In this document: positions 19,202 through 27,525 of the stretch, in pieces | Layout: each line of letters opens with the position of its first letter | Position numbering within the stretch: the stretch's first letter is position 1 | Assembly (NCBI RefSeq): GCF_900182815.1 | Contig: NZ_FXUA01000004.1 | Location: forward strand, 372,001 to 436,000 | DNA from: Algoriphagus winogradskyi | Lineage (GTDB): Bacteria > Bacteroidota > Bacteroidia > Cytophagales > Cyclobacteriaceae | Reading direction: 5' to 3' | Length of the DNA stretch: 64,000 bases | Translations under genes and position numbers: made by a program | Notes under the pieces: generated by a model | Seen by the model: the letters and a program-made list of their open reading frames with translations, nothing else | What the model was told of the DNA's origin: nothing | Databases searched by the model: none

Positions 19202-19208
19202 TAATTTT

Positions 19209-19216
19209 TATATTTG
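19209..19216 (+). promoter_or_regulatory. Candidate -7 promoter box of the metal import operon
   Basis: TATATTTG matches the Bacteroidota TAnnTTTG -7 consensus exactly, 22 bp before the ATG at 19239 and 7 bp after the proximal operator. The -33 element would fall inside that operator. Confidence 0.55.
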
Positions 19217-19238
19217 TCATGGCACTAATTGTAACAAC

Positions 19239-19901
19239 ATGGTCTTAACCACAGCTGAGGAGAATTACCTGAAAGCGATCTACCACCTATCGGACGGTGG
19301 AACCAAAAGCGTATCCACCAACGACGTGGCAGCAGAGATGAAAACCAAGCCGGCATCAGTCTCTGATATGCTAAGGAAACTTGGAGATAAAGAGGTGATA
19401 GAATACCGGAAGTATTATGGAGTAAACATCACTGAAGAAGGTAAAAAAAGAGCGCTTACCACGATCAGAAAACATAGACTCTGGGAAGTGTTTTTGGTGG
19501 ATAAATTACATTTCGCTTGGGACGAAGTTCACGAGGTAGCAGAGGAGCTAGAGCACATACAATCCCCCCTACTGATTCAGCGTCTGGACGAATTTCTGAA
19601 CTACCCAAAATTCGACCCGCATGGCGATCCCATTCCTGATGAATTTGGAGATGTAAAAGCTAGACCGAGACTAGCATTGAATGAAATGGAAATTGATTCT
19701 TCGGGTCAAATCGTAGCAGTCAAAGACAGCTCTGCAGCCTTCTTAAAATACCTCGATAAAGTAGGAGCTTACATCGGTGCGAGAATCAAGATTTTGGATA
19801 AAGTAGAGTTTGATGGATCTATGGAAATTCTCGTGGATCAGAAAAAAACGCTCTTTATGTCTAAGGATGTCGCAGCAAATATTCTGGCAATTCAATCATG
19901 A
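19239..19901 (+). CDS. MntR/DtxR-family metal-dependent repressor
   Basis: A 220-aa regulator. It has a winged helix at the N-terminus (EENYLKAIYHLSDGG, VAAEMKTKPASVSDMLRKL), a metal-binding dimerisation domain (RKHRLWEVFLVDKLHFAWDEVHEVAEELEH) and a C-terminal FeoA/SH3-like domain (GARIKILDKVEFDGSMEIL). At the position of DtxR Cys102 there is glutamate (HEVAEELEH), as in manganese-sensing MntR rather than iron-sensing DtxR. It is the first gene of a five-gene operon; its stop overlaps the next start (ATGA). Two identical-arm operators and a -7 box lie upstream, so it very likely represses itself and the transporter. Confidence 0.92.
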   Translation: MVLTTAEENYLKAIYHLSDGGTKSVSTNDVAAEMKTKPASVSDMLRKLGDKEVIEYRKYYGVNITEEGKKRALTTIRKHRLWEVFLVDKLHFAWDEVHEVAEELEHIQSPLLIQRLDEFLNYPKFDPHGDPIPDEFGDVKARPRLALNEMEIDSSGQIVAVKDSSAAFLKYLDKVGAYIGARIKILDKVEFDGSMEILVDQKKTLFMSKDVAANILAIQS

Positions 19902-20812
19902 GAAACTACCTACTCATACTGACTTTCTCCCTACTCTCCTTTGGATGCAAATTCGAAAACAAAGAAGAGAGATTGAAGCCACAAATCGTAGCGACAACAA
20001 GTATCCTTGCTGACGGAATTAGAAATATCGTAGGTGAAAACGCGGACGTAGTTTCTCTTATGCCGGCAGGTGTGGATCCGCATTTATACAAGGCCTCTGT
20101 CCGGGATTTGGATTTACTTCAGAATGCAGATTTAGTCATTTACCACGGCCTTTTTCTGGAAGGAAAAATGACGGAGATCTTTGAGAAACTTTCCTTCAGT
20201 CAAAACCTGATAAACGTCTCTGAAGAGATTCCTCAGGACTTACTTTTAAGATCCGGACCTGAAGCTCACTCCGTAGATCCTCACATCTGGTTTGACGTGT
20301 CACTGTGGTCTTTGGCACTGGAGCACGGCGCGAAAGAAATTATCAAATGGCAGCCAGAGTGGAAATCAGTGGTCAACAAAAACACAGAAGACTACCTTTC
20401 CCAATTAGCTTCCTTGCATCAGGACAACCTTACCAAGGTAGCGCAGCTTCGCCAAGCAAATCAAGCGCTCATCACTGCGCACGATGCCTTCTCTTATTTT
20501 GGAAGAGCTTATGACTTGGAGGTTTTGGGACTTCAGGGTCTTTCTACTTTGAGTGAACCGGGACTTAGAGATCTGACAGGCCTGGTAAGTTTTATAGTGG
20601 AGCGAAATATCCATGCGGTGTTTGCAGAGCAGACGATCTCTCCAAAAGCTATAGAAGCTGTGGTCGCTGGCTGTGCAAATCAAAACCACGAAATTAAATT
20701 GGCCGGCCCGTTGTATACAGATAGTTTGGGAGCTCCAGAATCTCCAGCCGGTACCTATATAGGAATGGTGAAAACCAATGTTCAAGTAATTTTTGAAAGC
20801 CTTACGAAATGA
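19898..20812 (+). CDS. Mn/Zn ABC transporter substrate-binding lipoprotein
   Basis: A 304-aa cluster 9 (ZnuA/PsaA-type) binding protein that captures metal outside the inner membrane. The lipobox SFGC places the lipidated cysteine at residue 17. Ligand positions are visible: His in GVDPHLYKAS, His in SVDPHIWFD, Glu in LSEPGLRDL and Asp in LYTDSLG. This His-His-Glu-Asp set is typical of Mn-binding members such as PsaA. There is no histidine-rich loop as in many ZnuA proteins. It overlaps both mntR upstream and the ATPase gene downstream by 4 bp. Confidence 0.92.
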   Translation: MRNYLLILTFSLLSFGCKFENKEERLKPQIVATTSILADGIRNIVGENADVVSLMPAGVDPHLYKASVRDLDLLQNADLVIYHGLFLEGKMTEIFEKLSFSQNLINVSEEIPQDLLLRSGPEAHSVDPHIWFDVSLWSLALEHGAKEIIKWQPEWKSVVNKNTEDYLSQLASLHQDNLTKVAQLRQANQALITAHDAFSYFGRAYDLEVLGLQGLSTLSEPGLRDLTGLVSFIVERNIHAVFAEQTISPKAIEAVVAGCANQNHEIKLAGPLYTDSLGAPESPAGTYIGMVKTNVQVIFESLTK

Positions 20813-21597
20813 TTATAAACGTAGAATCACCTATTTTAGAAATACATGATCTGACTGTTAGTTATGATCAAAGTCCGGTTCTTTGGAATGTGGACTTGAG
20901 CCTTCCAGCTGGGAAACTGATCGGAATACTTGGTCCTAACGGCGCAGGTAAATCCACGCTCATCAAAGCAATTATGGGCTTGGTTCCTGTGACTGGCGGA
21001 TACGTGAAGATTTTTGACCGGGAGTTAAACGATGTCAGGAGCCGTATTAGCTATGTACCTCAGCGGGAATCGGTGGATTGGAATTTCCCTGCTTCTGTGC
21101 TTGATGTGGTGATGATGGGAACTTACGGTAAACTTGGACTATTCCGTAGACCTGGAAAAAAGGAAAAGAAAATCGCCATGGATTGCCTGGAGAAAGTCGG
21201 AATGCAATCTTTTGTGAACAGACAAATATCTGAGCTTTCTGGAGGGCAGCAGCAGCGGGTTTTCATCGCGAGAGCTTTGGCTCAGGAAGCAGATCTGTAT
21301 TTGATGGACGAACCATTTGCTGGAGTAGATATGGCAACGGAAACTGCCATTTTCCAGCTATTGCAAGAAATGGCCGCAGCAGGTAAGACCGTCATCGTGG
21401 TACATCACGACATACATTCTGCCATGAACTACTTTGACTGGATCATTATGCTAAACCTGCATTTGGTAGCATCAGGCCCAAAAGCAGAGGTGGTCACAGA
21501 AGAACTACTTCGCAAAACGTATGGTGGTAAGCTCAACCTGCTTACCAAGGTCACCGATATTATTCGACAGAAAGACTTCAATCCTTTGAAAAGCTGA
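20809..21597 (+). CDS. Mn/Zn ABC transporter ATP-binding protein
   Basis: A 262-aa ABC ATPase of the metal-import type. Walker A is GPNGAGKST, the Q-loop region is YVPQRESVDWNFP (characteristic of Mn/Zn/Fe importers), the signature is LSGGQQQR, Walker B is LYLMDEPFAGVD and the switch histidine is in VVHHD. It powers the two permeases encoded next. It overlaps the binding-protein gene by 4 bp and ends 1 bp before the first permease. Confidence 0.95.
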   Translation: MIINVESPILEIHDLTVSYDQSPVLWNVDLSLPAGKLIGILGPNGAGKSTLIKAIMGLVPVTGGYVKIFDRELNDVRSRISYVPQRESVDWNFPASVLDVVMMGTYGKLGLFRRPGKKEKKIAMDCLEKVGMQSFVNRQISELSGGQQQRVFIARALAQEADLYLMDEPFAGVDMATETAIFQLLQEMAAAGKTVIVVHHDIHSAMNYFDWIIMLNLHLVASGPKAEVVTEELLRKTYGGKLNLLTKVTDIIRQKDFNPLKS

Positions 21598-21598
21598 T

Positions 21599-22891
21599 AT
21601 GAGCGACTTTGTCTATTTCTTTACTTTTCAGGATGCATCCATTGCTTTTGTGGTGATTGGGATTACCCTTTTGGGGATAGGATCTGCCTATGTGGGCACC
21701 TATAGTTTCCTTGATAAAAAGGCTCTGCTCGGAGACGCGATTTCCCATGCGGTACTTCCAGGTATTTGCTTGGGCTTTATGCTGGCGGGGGAAAAGAATC
21801 CCATATACATAGTAACCGGCGCATTTCTATCCGGCGCTTTGGCTACCTTTCTTACTTCCTGGTTGAAAAGCAACACCAGACTAAGTGACGATGCCATCAT
21901 CGCCTCTATCCTATCCATTTTCTTTGGATTCGGAGTTGTTCTGCTCACCGTAATTCAAAAATCAGGCAACCCGGAAATGGCAGGACTTAACCAGTTCATT
22001 TTCGGAAATGCAATCGCCATTCTGGAAGAAGATCTCTATATCTATGGAGGTTTAGCTGTACTGATCATCATTACACTCTCAGCATTCCGCAAGGAATTCT
22101 CCATGCTGGTATTCAATGCTGACTTTGGAAAATCGATAGGTTACCCGATGGGTGCGATTCGCTTGATATTTAATGTACTGATGATTTTGGCCGTAGTGAT
22201 TGGAATCCAAGCTATAGGAGTTGTATTGATGGCAGCCTTGCTAATCGCTCCCGGAGCTGCTGCCAGATTCTGGACAGATAAGCTCGGTAAGCTTTTGTTG
22301 ATAGCTGGAGCATTTTCAGCAGTTTCCGGAATCATGGGTACCTTCGTTTCCTTTGTGATTCCACAGATGCCAACAGGTCCATGGGTAGTAGTATTCCTTT
22401 CTCTTTTCGCTTTCATTTCTTTTCTTTTCGCACCAAAAAAAGGAGTGCTTTCCCGCTTCATTGCCAGAAGGTATTACTTGAAAAAAACGAATCAAGATCA
22501 TATACTAAAAGCAATTTTCCACGGAACAGAAAAAGGTCAGAGTTCCTTCCCTATAGAGGAAATCTATCAGTCCTTTCCCTACAAAAAGCGTGAAACAAAG
22601 CAAACTATTGATGATTTAATCAAATCTAATTTATTGACTAATAATCAAGGTTTTATAGACTTCACTACAAAAGGAAAATCGGAAGCAAAGCGAATCGTGA
22701 GATTACACAGACTTTGGGAACTGTACCTCAATGAGTACATGAATATTGCCCCGGATCACGTGCATGATTCTGCCGAAAAGCTAGAACATATACTTACCCC
22801 TGAACTTGAAGCTTTGCTGGAGAACAGGCTAAATTTTCCTAAACTCGATCCTCACCAGGAGACTATCCCCCGCGACAACGATGAGCTTTGA
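21599..22891 (+). CDS. Metal ABC permease fused to a DtxR-type dimerisation domain
   Basis: A 430-aa protein in two parts. Residues 1 to about 290 form an ABC-3 permease with eight to nine membrane helices (GDAISHAVLPGICLGF, AIGVVLMAALLIAPGAAARF). Residues about 300-430 form a cytosolic tail resembling the repressor MntR: a helix-turn-helix-like stretch, then RLHRLWELYLNEYMNIAPDHVHDSAEKLEH, including the metal-ligand histidines and glutamates. The tail may sense cytosolic metal and gate transport. The fusion is seen in some other Bacteroidota; its mechanism is not established to my knowledge. Confidence 0.9.
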   Translation: MSDFVYFFTFQDASIAFVVIGITLLGIGSAYVGTYSFLDKKALLGDAISHAVLPGICLGFMLAGEKNPIYIVTGAFLSGALATFLTSWLKSNTRLSDDAIIASILSIFFGFGVVLLTVIQKSGNPEMAGLNQFIFGNAIAILEEDLYIYGGLAVLIIITLSAFRKEFSMLVFNADFGKSIGYPMGAIRLIFNVLMILAVVIGIQAIGVVLMAALLIAPGAAARFWTDKLGKLLLIAGAFSAVSGIMGTFVSFVIPQMPTGPWVVVFLSLFAFISFLFAPKKGVLSRFIARRYYLKKTNQDHILKAIFHGTEKGQSSFPIEEIYQSFPYKKRETKQTIDDLIKSNLLTNNQGFIDFTTKGKSEAKRIVRLHRLWELYLNEYMNIAPDHVHDSAEKLEHILTPELEALLENRLNFPKLDPHQETIPRDNDEL

Positions 22892-23777
22892 CCAAAACGC
22901 CTTTCTAATCATTCTAACCGCCTCGATCATCTCCATTTCCTGTGGGCTGCTAGGTGTATTTATGATGCTTCGCAAAATGTCTATGACGGGAGATGCCATC
23001 TCTCATGCAGTGCTTCCCGGAATTGTAATTGGCTTTTTTGTATCAGGAAGTCAGCGAGGACTGGAAGTTATTATTGGAGCTGGCCTCCTTGGTATTTTAG
23101 CAACGCTGATTATCAATTGGTTGAAAAACAAAGCTAAAGTGCAGCTAGATGCGTCCATAGGAATCACATTTACACTGCTATTTGCAGTAGGAATTATCCT
23201 GATCAATATGCTTGCCTACAAGGTGGACCTTGATCAGGAATGTGTGCTGTATGGAGAGATTGCCTACCTGCCGATTGACCTTTGGATCACAAAAGCAGGC
23301 TTTAGCATGGGCCCTAGAATCACCTATTTAGCGGTCTTGAATTTAGTTTTGGTAAGCATCTTTATATTCCTATTATATAAGGAGTTAACGCTCACAAGTT
23401 TCGATGAAAACTTTGGCTTGGTCATTGGACTTCCTGCTGGAGCAATCAACCTGGCTTTGATGAGTATGGTTTCCTACACCACCGTCAGCAGCTTTGAAGC
23501 CGTTGGAGCAATTTTAGTGGTTGCTCTTTTGGTGGTCCCTCCTGCTACAGCTTTCCTATGGACTAAAAAATTAACCTCGCTCATTAAACTTACCTGTACA
23601 TTAGGTATTTTTATCGCAATAGCGGGGTATTATATGGCATACTTGGTGGATAGCTCCATAGCTGGAATGATGGTTGCCGTGGCCGGAGTAGTATTCTTAG
23701 GAAGTGCTTTAGTTAAAAGCATTAAACCTAATTTGCTTTTCGGAACTTCCACTTCCATTGAGCCGTTGGAGAATTGA
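22881..23777 (+). CDS. Metal ABC transporter permease
   Basis: A 298-aa ABC-3 family permease with about eight membrane helices (LGVFMMLRKMSMTGDAISHAVLPGIVIGF and EAVGAILVVALLVVPPATAFLW). It has no C-terminal regulatory tail and should pair with the fused permease to form a heterodimer. Its start overlaps the previous gene by 11 bp. It is the last gene of the mntR operon. The following 272-bp gap has a four-unit heptad repeat and no clear terminator. Confidence 0.93.
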   Translation: MSFDQNAFLIILTASIISISCGLLGVFMMLRKMSMTGDAISHAVLPGIVIGFFVSGSQRGLEVIIGAGLLGILATLIINWLKNKAKVQLDASIGITFTLLFAVGIILINMLAYKVDLDQECVLYGEIAYLPIDLWITKAGFSMGPRITYLAVLNLVLVSIFIFLLYKELTLTSFDENFGLVIGLPAGAINLALMSMVSYTTVSSFEAVGAILVVALLVVPPATAFLWTKKLTSLIKLTCTLGIFIAIAGYYMAYLVDSSIAGMMVAVAGVVFLGSALVKSIKPNLLFGTSTSIEPLEN

Positions 23778-23839
23778 AGTTTGGGATTTTAATTATTATT
23801 CATTTTAATGCCAGTAGCTGTATTTTCTTTGATTAACTA

Positions 23840-23867
23840 GACGGAAGACAGAAGAGCGATGACCGAA
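23840..23867. repeat. Heptad tandem repeat (4 units)
   Basis: Four consecutive 7-bp units read GACGGAA, GACAGAA, GAGCGAT, GACCGAA. They are related to the longer arrays at 42671-43032 and lie in the gap between the permease and thioredoxin genes. Confidence 0.7.
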
Positions 23868-24049
23868 GCCACATTTATTGTAGTGTTTACCAATTCTTCT
23901 TTTGCTTCTAGCTCTTTAATGGGAAAATGGTGAATACACAAATAATCTTAATTCTTAGTTTTAAAAAAGTCACTTAATTGGATAATTATAACTTAAACCA
24001 ATCTCAGGCAGTAGTTATCTAATTGACTTCAAAAACATATTTCTAATAC

Positions 24050-24502
24050 ATGAAAAAATTAGTATTCATAGGTCTTCTATTACTCACTGCCAATTTTGCG
24101 CAAGCACAGGAAAAAATTGAATGGCTAAAATTTGAGGAGGCTGTAGCCGCTACAGAAGCAAATCCAAAAATGCTGTTAGTGGATGTATATACAGACTGGT
24201 GTGGCTGGTGCAAAAAAATGGATAAGGAAACCTTCACGGATCCAGATGTCATAAAATACATCAATGAGAAATTTTACGCTGTGAAAATGAATGCTGAGGA
24301 CAACAAGCGCGAATTTGACTTCAAAGGAAAGAAATACTCCGAAGCAAAAATGGCAGCAGCTATGCGTGTTCAGTCCTATCCAAACTTTGTGATTATAGAT
24401 CCCACTTTAAAAAATATCACCCAAATGCCAGGCTATAGACAGCCCGCACAATTTTTGGAAGGTTTAGATCAGATCATACATAATGGATTCGGCACAAAAT
24501 GA
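24050..24502 (+). CDS. Periplasmic thioredoxin-family protein
   Basis: A 150-aa protein with a cleavable signal peptide (about 1-19, ending AQA) and a thioredoxin fold with the active site WCGWCKK (C51, C54). The CGWC dipeptide and a lysine-rich flank are typical of the DUF255/thioredoxin_7-like group. It is a likely periplasmic disulfide reductase or oxidase, partner unknown. Its stop overlaps the mnmE start (ATGA), so translation is coupled. Confidence 0.9.
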   Translation: MKKLVFIGLLLLTANFAQAQEKIEWLKFEEAVAATEANPKMLLVDVYTDWCGWCKKMDKETFTDPDVIKYINEKFYAVKMNAEDNKREFDFKGKKYSEAKMAAAMRVQSYPNFVIIDPTLKNITQMPGYRQPAQFLEGLDQIIHNGFGTK

Positions 24503-25881
24503 GTTTTTCACTTTCCGAGCAAAATGATACAATCATAGCATTGGCCACTCCTCAGGGAGTTGGAGCCATTGCAGTGATCCGCCTCTCCGGCAAAGACGCT
24601 ATCCAACTTACGAACGAGGTCTTTTTTGGGAAAAATCTGGAAAAACAGGAATCTCACACGATACATTTTGGAACCATCCGCGATGGAGAAAAAATCATCG
24701 ATGAAGTCTTGGTTTCTCTTTTCATTGCTCCCAAATCATTTACCAAGGAAAACGTGGTGGAAATCTCCACTCACGGCTCCTCCTATATCATCAATCAAGT
24801 TCTCAAATTATTTATCCGCAAAGGTGCGCGTCCAGCTAAGCCTGGAGAATTCACTCAGCGGGCATTTCTGAACGGACAATTCGATCTGGCGCAAGCTGAA
24901 GCTGTAGCCGATCTGATTCATGCCGATTCTGAAACTTCACATCAAGCTGCACTAAGCCAGATGCGTGGTGGATTCAGTTCTGAAATACAGGAACTTAGAT
25001 CTAGGTTAATACATTTTGCTTCAATGATAGAATTGGAGTTGGATTTTGGTGAGGAGGATGTGGAGTTTGCCAGTCGGGAAGAATTGAGAGCCCTTGTGGA
25101 GCGCTTACTTCGTGTGGTGGAAGAATTGATCTTGAGCTTTGATCTGGGAAATGTGATCAAAAATGGTGTGCCTACGGTGATCGCCGGAAAGCCAAATGCC
25201 GGAAAGTCCACCCTACTCAATGCCCTACTCAATGAGGAAAAAGCTATCGTTTCTGAGATCGCGGGTACTACTCGTGACTTCATCGAAGACGAAATTAATA
25301 TAGGCGGAGTAATCTTCCGATTTATAGATACTGCTGGTTTACGAGAGACAACTGATACCATTGAAGCCATAGGAGTCAGCCGAACTCAGGAGAAAATGAA
25401 GTCTGCCTCCTTGATTTTATATCTCTTCGATTTGGGAGATACAGACTTGGTAGAGATCAATCGTGATGTAAATAAACTGGAAAATCAAGGCGTCCCTTTC
25501 TTAAAAGTTGCGAATAAGGTAGACAAAGGTAATGCGCAGTTAATTAGCGAGTTAAAAGAGAAGCACCCTGATACTATTTTTATCTCTGCAGGAAAAAAAG
25601 AAAATCTGGAAGAACTCAAATCCAGAATTCTTGTACTGGTAAATCTTGACAAATTCAGAACAGGCAATACGGTAGTAACCAACGTGCGTCATTACGATTC
25701 CTTGGTCAAAACGCGGGAATCCTTATTGGATATTCTTTCCGGTTTAGACAATGAAGTCACCAATGACTTTGTGGCCATGGACATTCGCCGCTCCCTGCAC
25801 TTCCTCGGTGAGATCACAGGGGAAATCACCACGGATGATTTGTTGGAGAATATTTTTAGGAATTTCTGTATCGGCAAATAA
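24499..25881 (+). CDS. mnmE: tRNA uridine-5-carboxymethylaminomethyl synthesis GTPase MnmE
   Basis: MnmE, with MnmG, modifies the wobble uridine of several tRNAs. The 460 aa are full length. An N-terminal tetrahydrofolate-binding domain begins DTIIALATPQGVGAIAVIRLSG. The central helical domain holds the G domain: G1 is GKPNAGKST, DTAGLRET is G3 and NKVDK is G4. The C-terminus ends CIGK, the conserved catalytic C(I/L/M/F)GK motif. It is translationally coupled to the upstream thioredoxin gene, which has no known functional link. Confidence 0.98.
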   Translation: MSFSLSEQNDTIIALATPQGVGAIAVIRLSGKDAIQLTNEVFFGKNLEKQESHTIHFGTIRDGEKIIDEVLVSLFIAPKSFTKENVVEISTHGSSYIINQVLKLFIRKGARPAKPGEFTQRAFLNGQFDLAQAEAVADLIHADSETSHQAALSQMRGGFSSEIQELRSRLIHFASMIELELDFGEEDVEFASREELRALVERLLRVVEELILSFDLGNVIKNGVPTVIAGKPNAGKSTLLNALLNEEKAIVSEIAGTTRDFIEDEINIGGVIFRFIDTAGLRETTDTIEAIGVSRTQEKMKSASLILYLFDLGDTDLVEINRDVNKLENQGVPFLKVANKVDKGNAQLISELKEKHPDTIFISAGKKENLEELKSRILVLVNLDKFRTGNTVVTNVRHYDSLVKTRESLLDILSGLDNEVTNDFVAMDIRRSLHFLGEITGEITTDDLLENIFRNFCIGK

Positions 25882-26136
25882 TCCTCCAAACAGTACAACT
25901 CAATAGTCATTCAATCAAAGCCCTATAATCCTCATGTTTATAAGGCTTTATGTTTCTCTATCTTCGTGATTATTAGAATGTAGTAGCGGTGAATATGAAA
26001 AAGCTAGACACCAACTGAAACGGGGGATTCTTCTGAAACTTTAGCCGGAAATCGACGCCTCCCCTTAAATGAGTAAGGCAAAAGCCAGTTATTCCAATGC
26101 AAGGAAACATTCCCTACTGACCCCAAACCACTCCTA

Positions 26137-27105
26137 TTATATTTTCATTACGTTTAGCATTCCGACTGCATAAGCCAGCAAAATACTTACAATCAATCCT
26201 ATATTGACTTTATATAAGTCCCTGAATATTTGTTTTCTGGAATTAGCGATTTCGCTTTTATTGAGACGGTAACTGATCGCAATTTCACGACCGGCCAAGA
26301 TCCCGATAAATACCCAAGTGGTACTCATGGGCACGTTGCTCAGCTCTGTAAACAGAAACAATACGATGGCATAGGTAAGATCTATAAAGGTTGCCGAGCG
26401 AATATGCTGGGTGTTGGCTTTTGAATGTACAATTCCCTGAATCTTACCGCCTCTGGATCTAAAGAGATGAGCCATTAGCACCAAAATGATGATTAAGGAA
26501 GTGACCAATTCTGTCAAAGTCAATTGCCTAGGTAAATACACATAGAGATTTGCAAAATCCTGTACCAACCATTGCGACCATAGCAAACCAGTGGACAGCC
26601 ATTGTGCTACAAGCCAGCCTTTTTTTGCTTTGTCTTTCTCTGATCTGGAGATGCTTTCTTTTGACTCAAATCGCTTTGCTATCAAAAGATAAATCGCAAA
26701 GGCAAAAACAAATGCTACTGCGTATCCCAAAACGGACTTCAGGATCATCTTTTCAATAACGGCCTGCGACGAAAACACACTTAAAATCATAAAAGTGGTA
26801 CTAACCGGAAGACCAAACCTGGTAAGAATGATCAACACTATAGGCGGGATTATATACCAATAAGGCATGTTCTCCGGAAGTGGAATCATGTTCAGCCTCC
26901 CATAGGAAACGTCTCCCTGATGAGTAACCCAACCGTAAACCAGTACTATGGTTAAAATGGAGGCAGCATAGAACCACAAAACCCACCATTTCTTTTTATG
27001 ATTAGACGTGAGAAATGTTCCTAATGTCTGAATGACATCATTGCCAATAACAGAATAAGTTGCCAAAATAAAGGCGATCAAAGGGATGACCTGTTGTAAA
27101 TGCAT
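26137..27105 (-). CDS. PiT-like inorganic phosphate/ion permease family membrane protein
   Basis: A 322-aa protein with eight to nine hydrophobic segments. Two signature-like repeats are visible: GNDVIQTLGTFL near residue 22 and GLPVSTTF near 100, with SNVPMSTTWVFIGILAGRE in the second half. Phosphate transporters of the PiT family carry paired GANDVANAFGT and LPVSTTH motifs. The paired arrangement is kept but altered, so the transported ion may differ. It stands alone, convergent with mnmE across a 255-bp gap in which I see nothing. Confidence 0.6.
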   Translation of the reverse strand: MHLQQVIPLIAFILATYSVIGNDVIQTLGTFLTSNHKKKWWVLWFYAASILTIVLVYGWVTHQGDVSYGRLNMIPLPENMPYWYIIPPIVLIILTRFGLPVSTTFMILSVFSSQAVIEKMILKSVLGYAVAFVFAFAIYLLIAKRFESKESISRSEKDKAKKGWLVAQWLSTGLLWSQWLVQDFANLYVYLPRQLTLTELVTSLIIILVLMAHLFRSRGGKIQGIVHSKANTQHIRSATFIDLTYAIVLFLFTELSNVPMSTTWVFIGILAGREIAISYRLNKSEIANSRKQIFRDLYKVNIGLIVSILLAYAVGMLNVMKI

Positions 27106-27420
27106 TGTATGCTAAGAGAAGTAGATTTTGCCCATTTTTTCGATGGGATTGATTAACACTTTGAAAGTAAACTAGTCACTATACACAAGGAGTTTAATTC
27201 TTCAAACACTTGTATGTAGCTGCTTAATCCAATAGCCTATGTCATTTTTCATTGGATTTTGTGCCAGTATGGAGTTAAAAGCAAATAAGGATATGTTATA
27301 CTTAAGAATTGACCCCGCTTCAGCCTGTCCCGGCAGTGCGGGAGTCTTCGGTCATCGGTCTTCCGACCAAATAAACAAAGACTCTAAGGCAACTGGCATC
27401 ATTGCGGATAATCACATACT
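27106..27420. other. Gene-poor gap with dispersed GC hairpin and heptad repeat
   Basis: At 27317-27342 the sequence GCTTCAGCCTG is followed by a GC-rich hairpin (CCCGGCAGTGCGGG) related to those at 11282-11295 and 14634-14649. Three heptads (GTCTTCG, GTCATCG, GTCTTCC) follow at 27344-27364. No gene was recognised in the gap. Confidence 0.6.
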
Positions 27421-27525
27421 TTAATTTGACTTGGGCTTCTTCAACACTTGGTAAAAGCAATAAGCTGTAAAGAAGACCACCAACAGCTGAACTGTAATAC
27501 TGAGAATTAAGGCTGAACTATTCAT
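27421..27525 (-). CDS. MetS-like small subunit of the NSS transporter (34 aa)
   Basis: A 34-aa single-pass membrane protein, MNSSALILSITVQLL and so on, with a hydrophobic core and a positively charged tail (KKPKSN). It overlaps the 3' end of the NSS transporter gene by 8 bp. MetS proteins are tiny single-helix partners of neurotransmitter:sodium symporter family amino-acid transporters in bacteria, encoded immediately downstream. Position, size and topology all fit. It is short enough to be missed by standard gene callers. Confidence 0.72.
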   Translation of the reverse strand: MNSSALILSITVQLLVVFFTAYCFYQVLKKPKSN

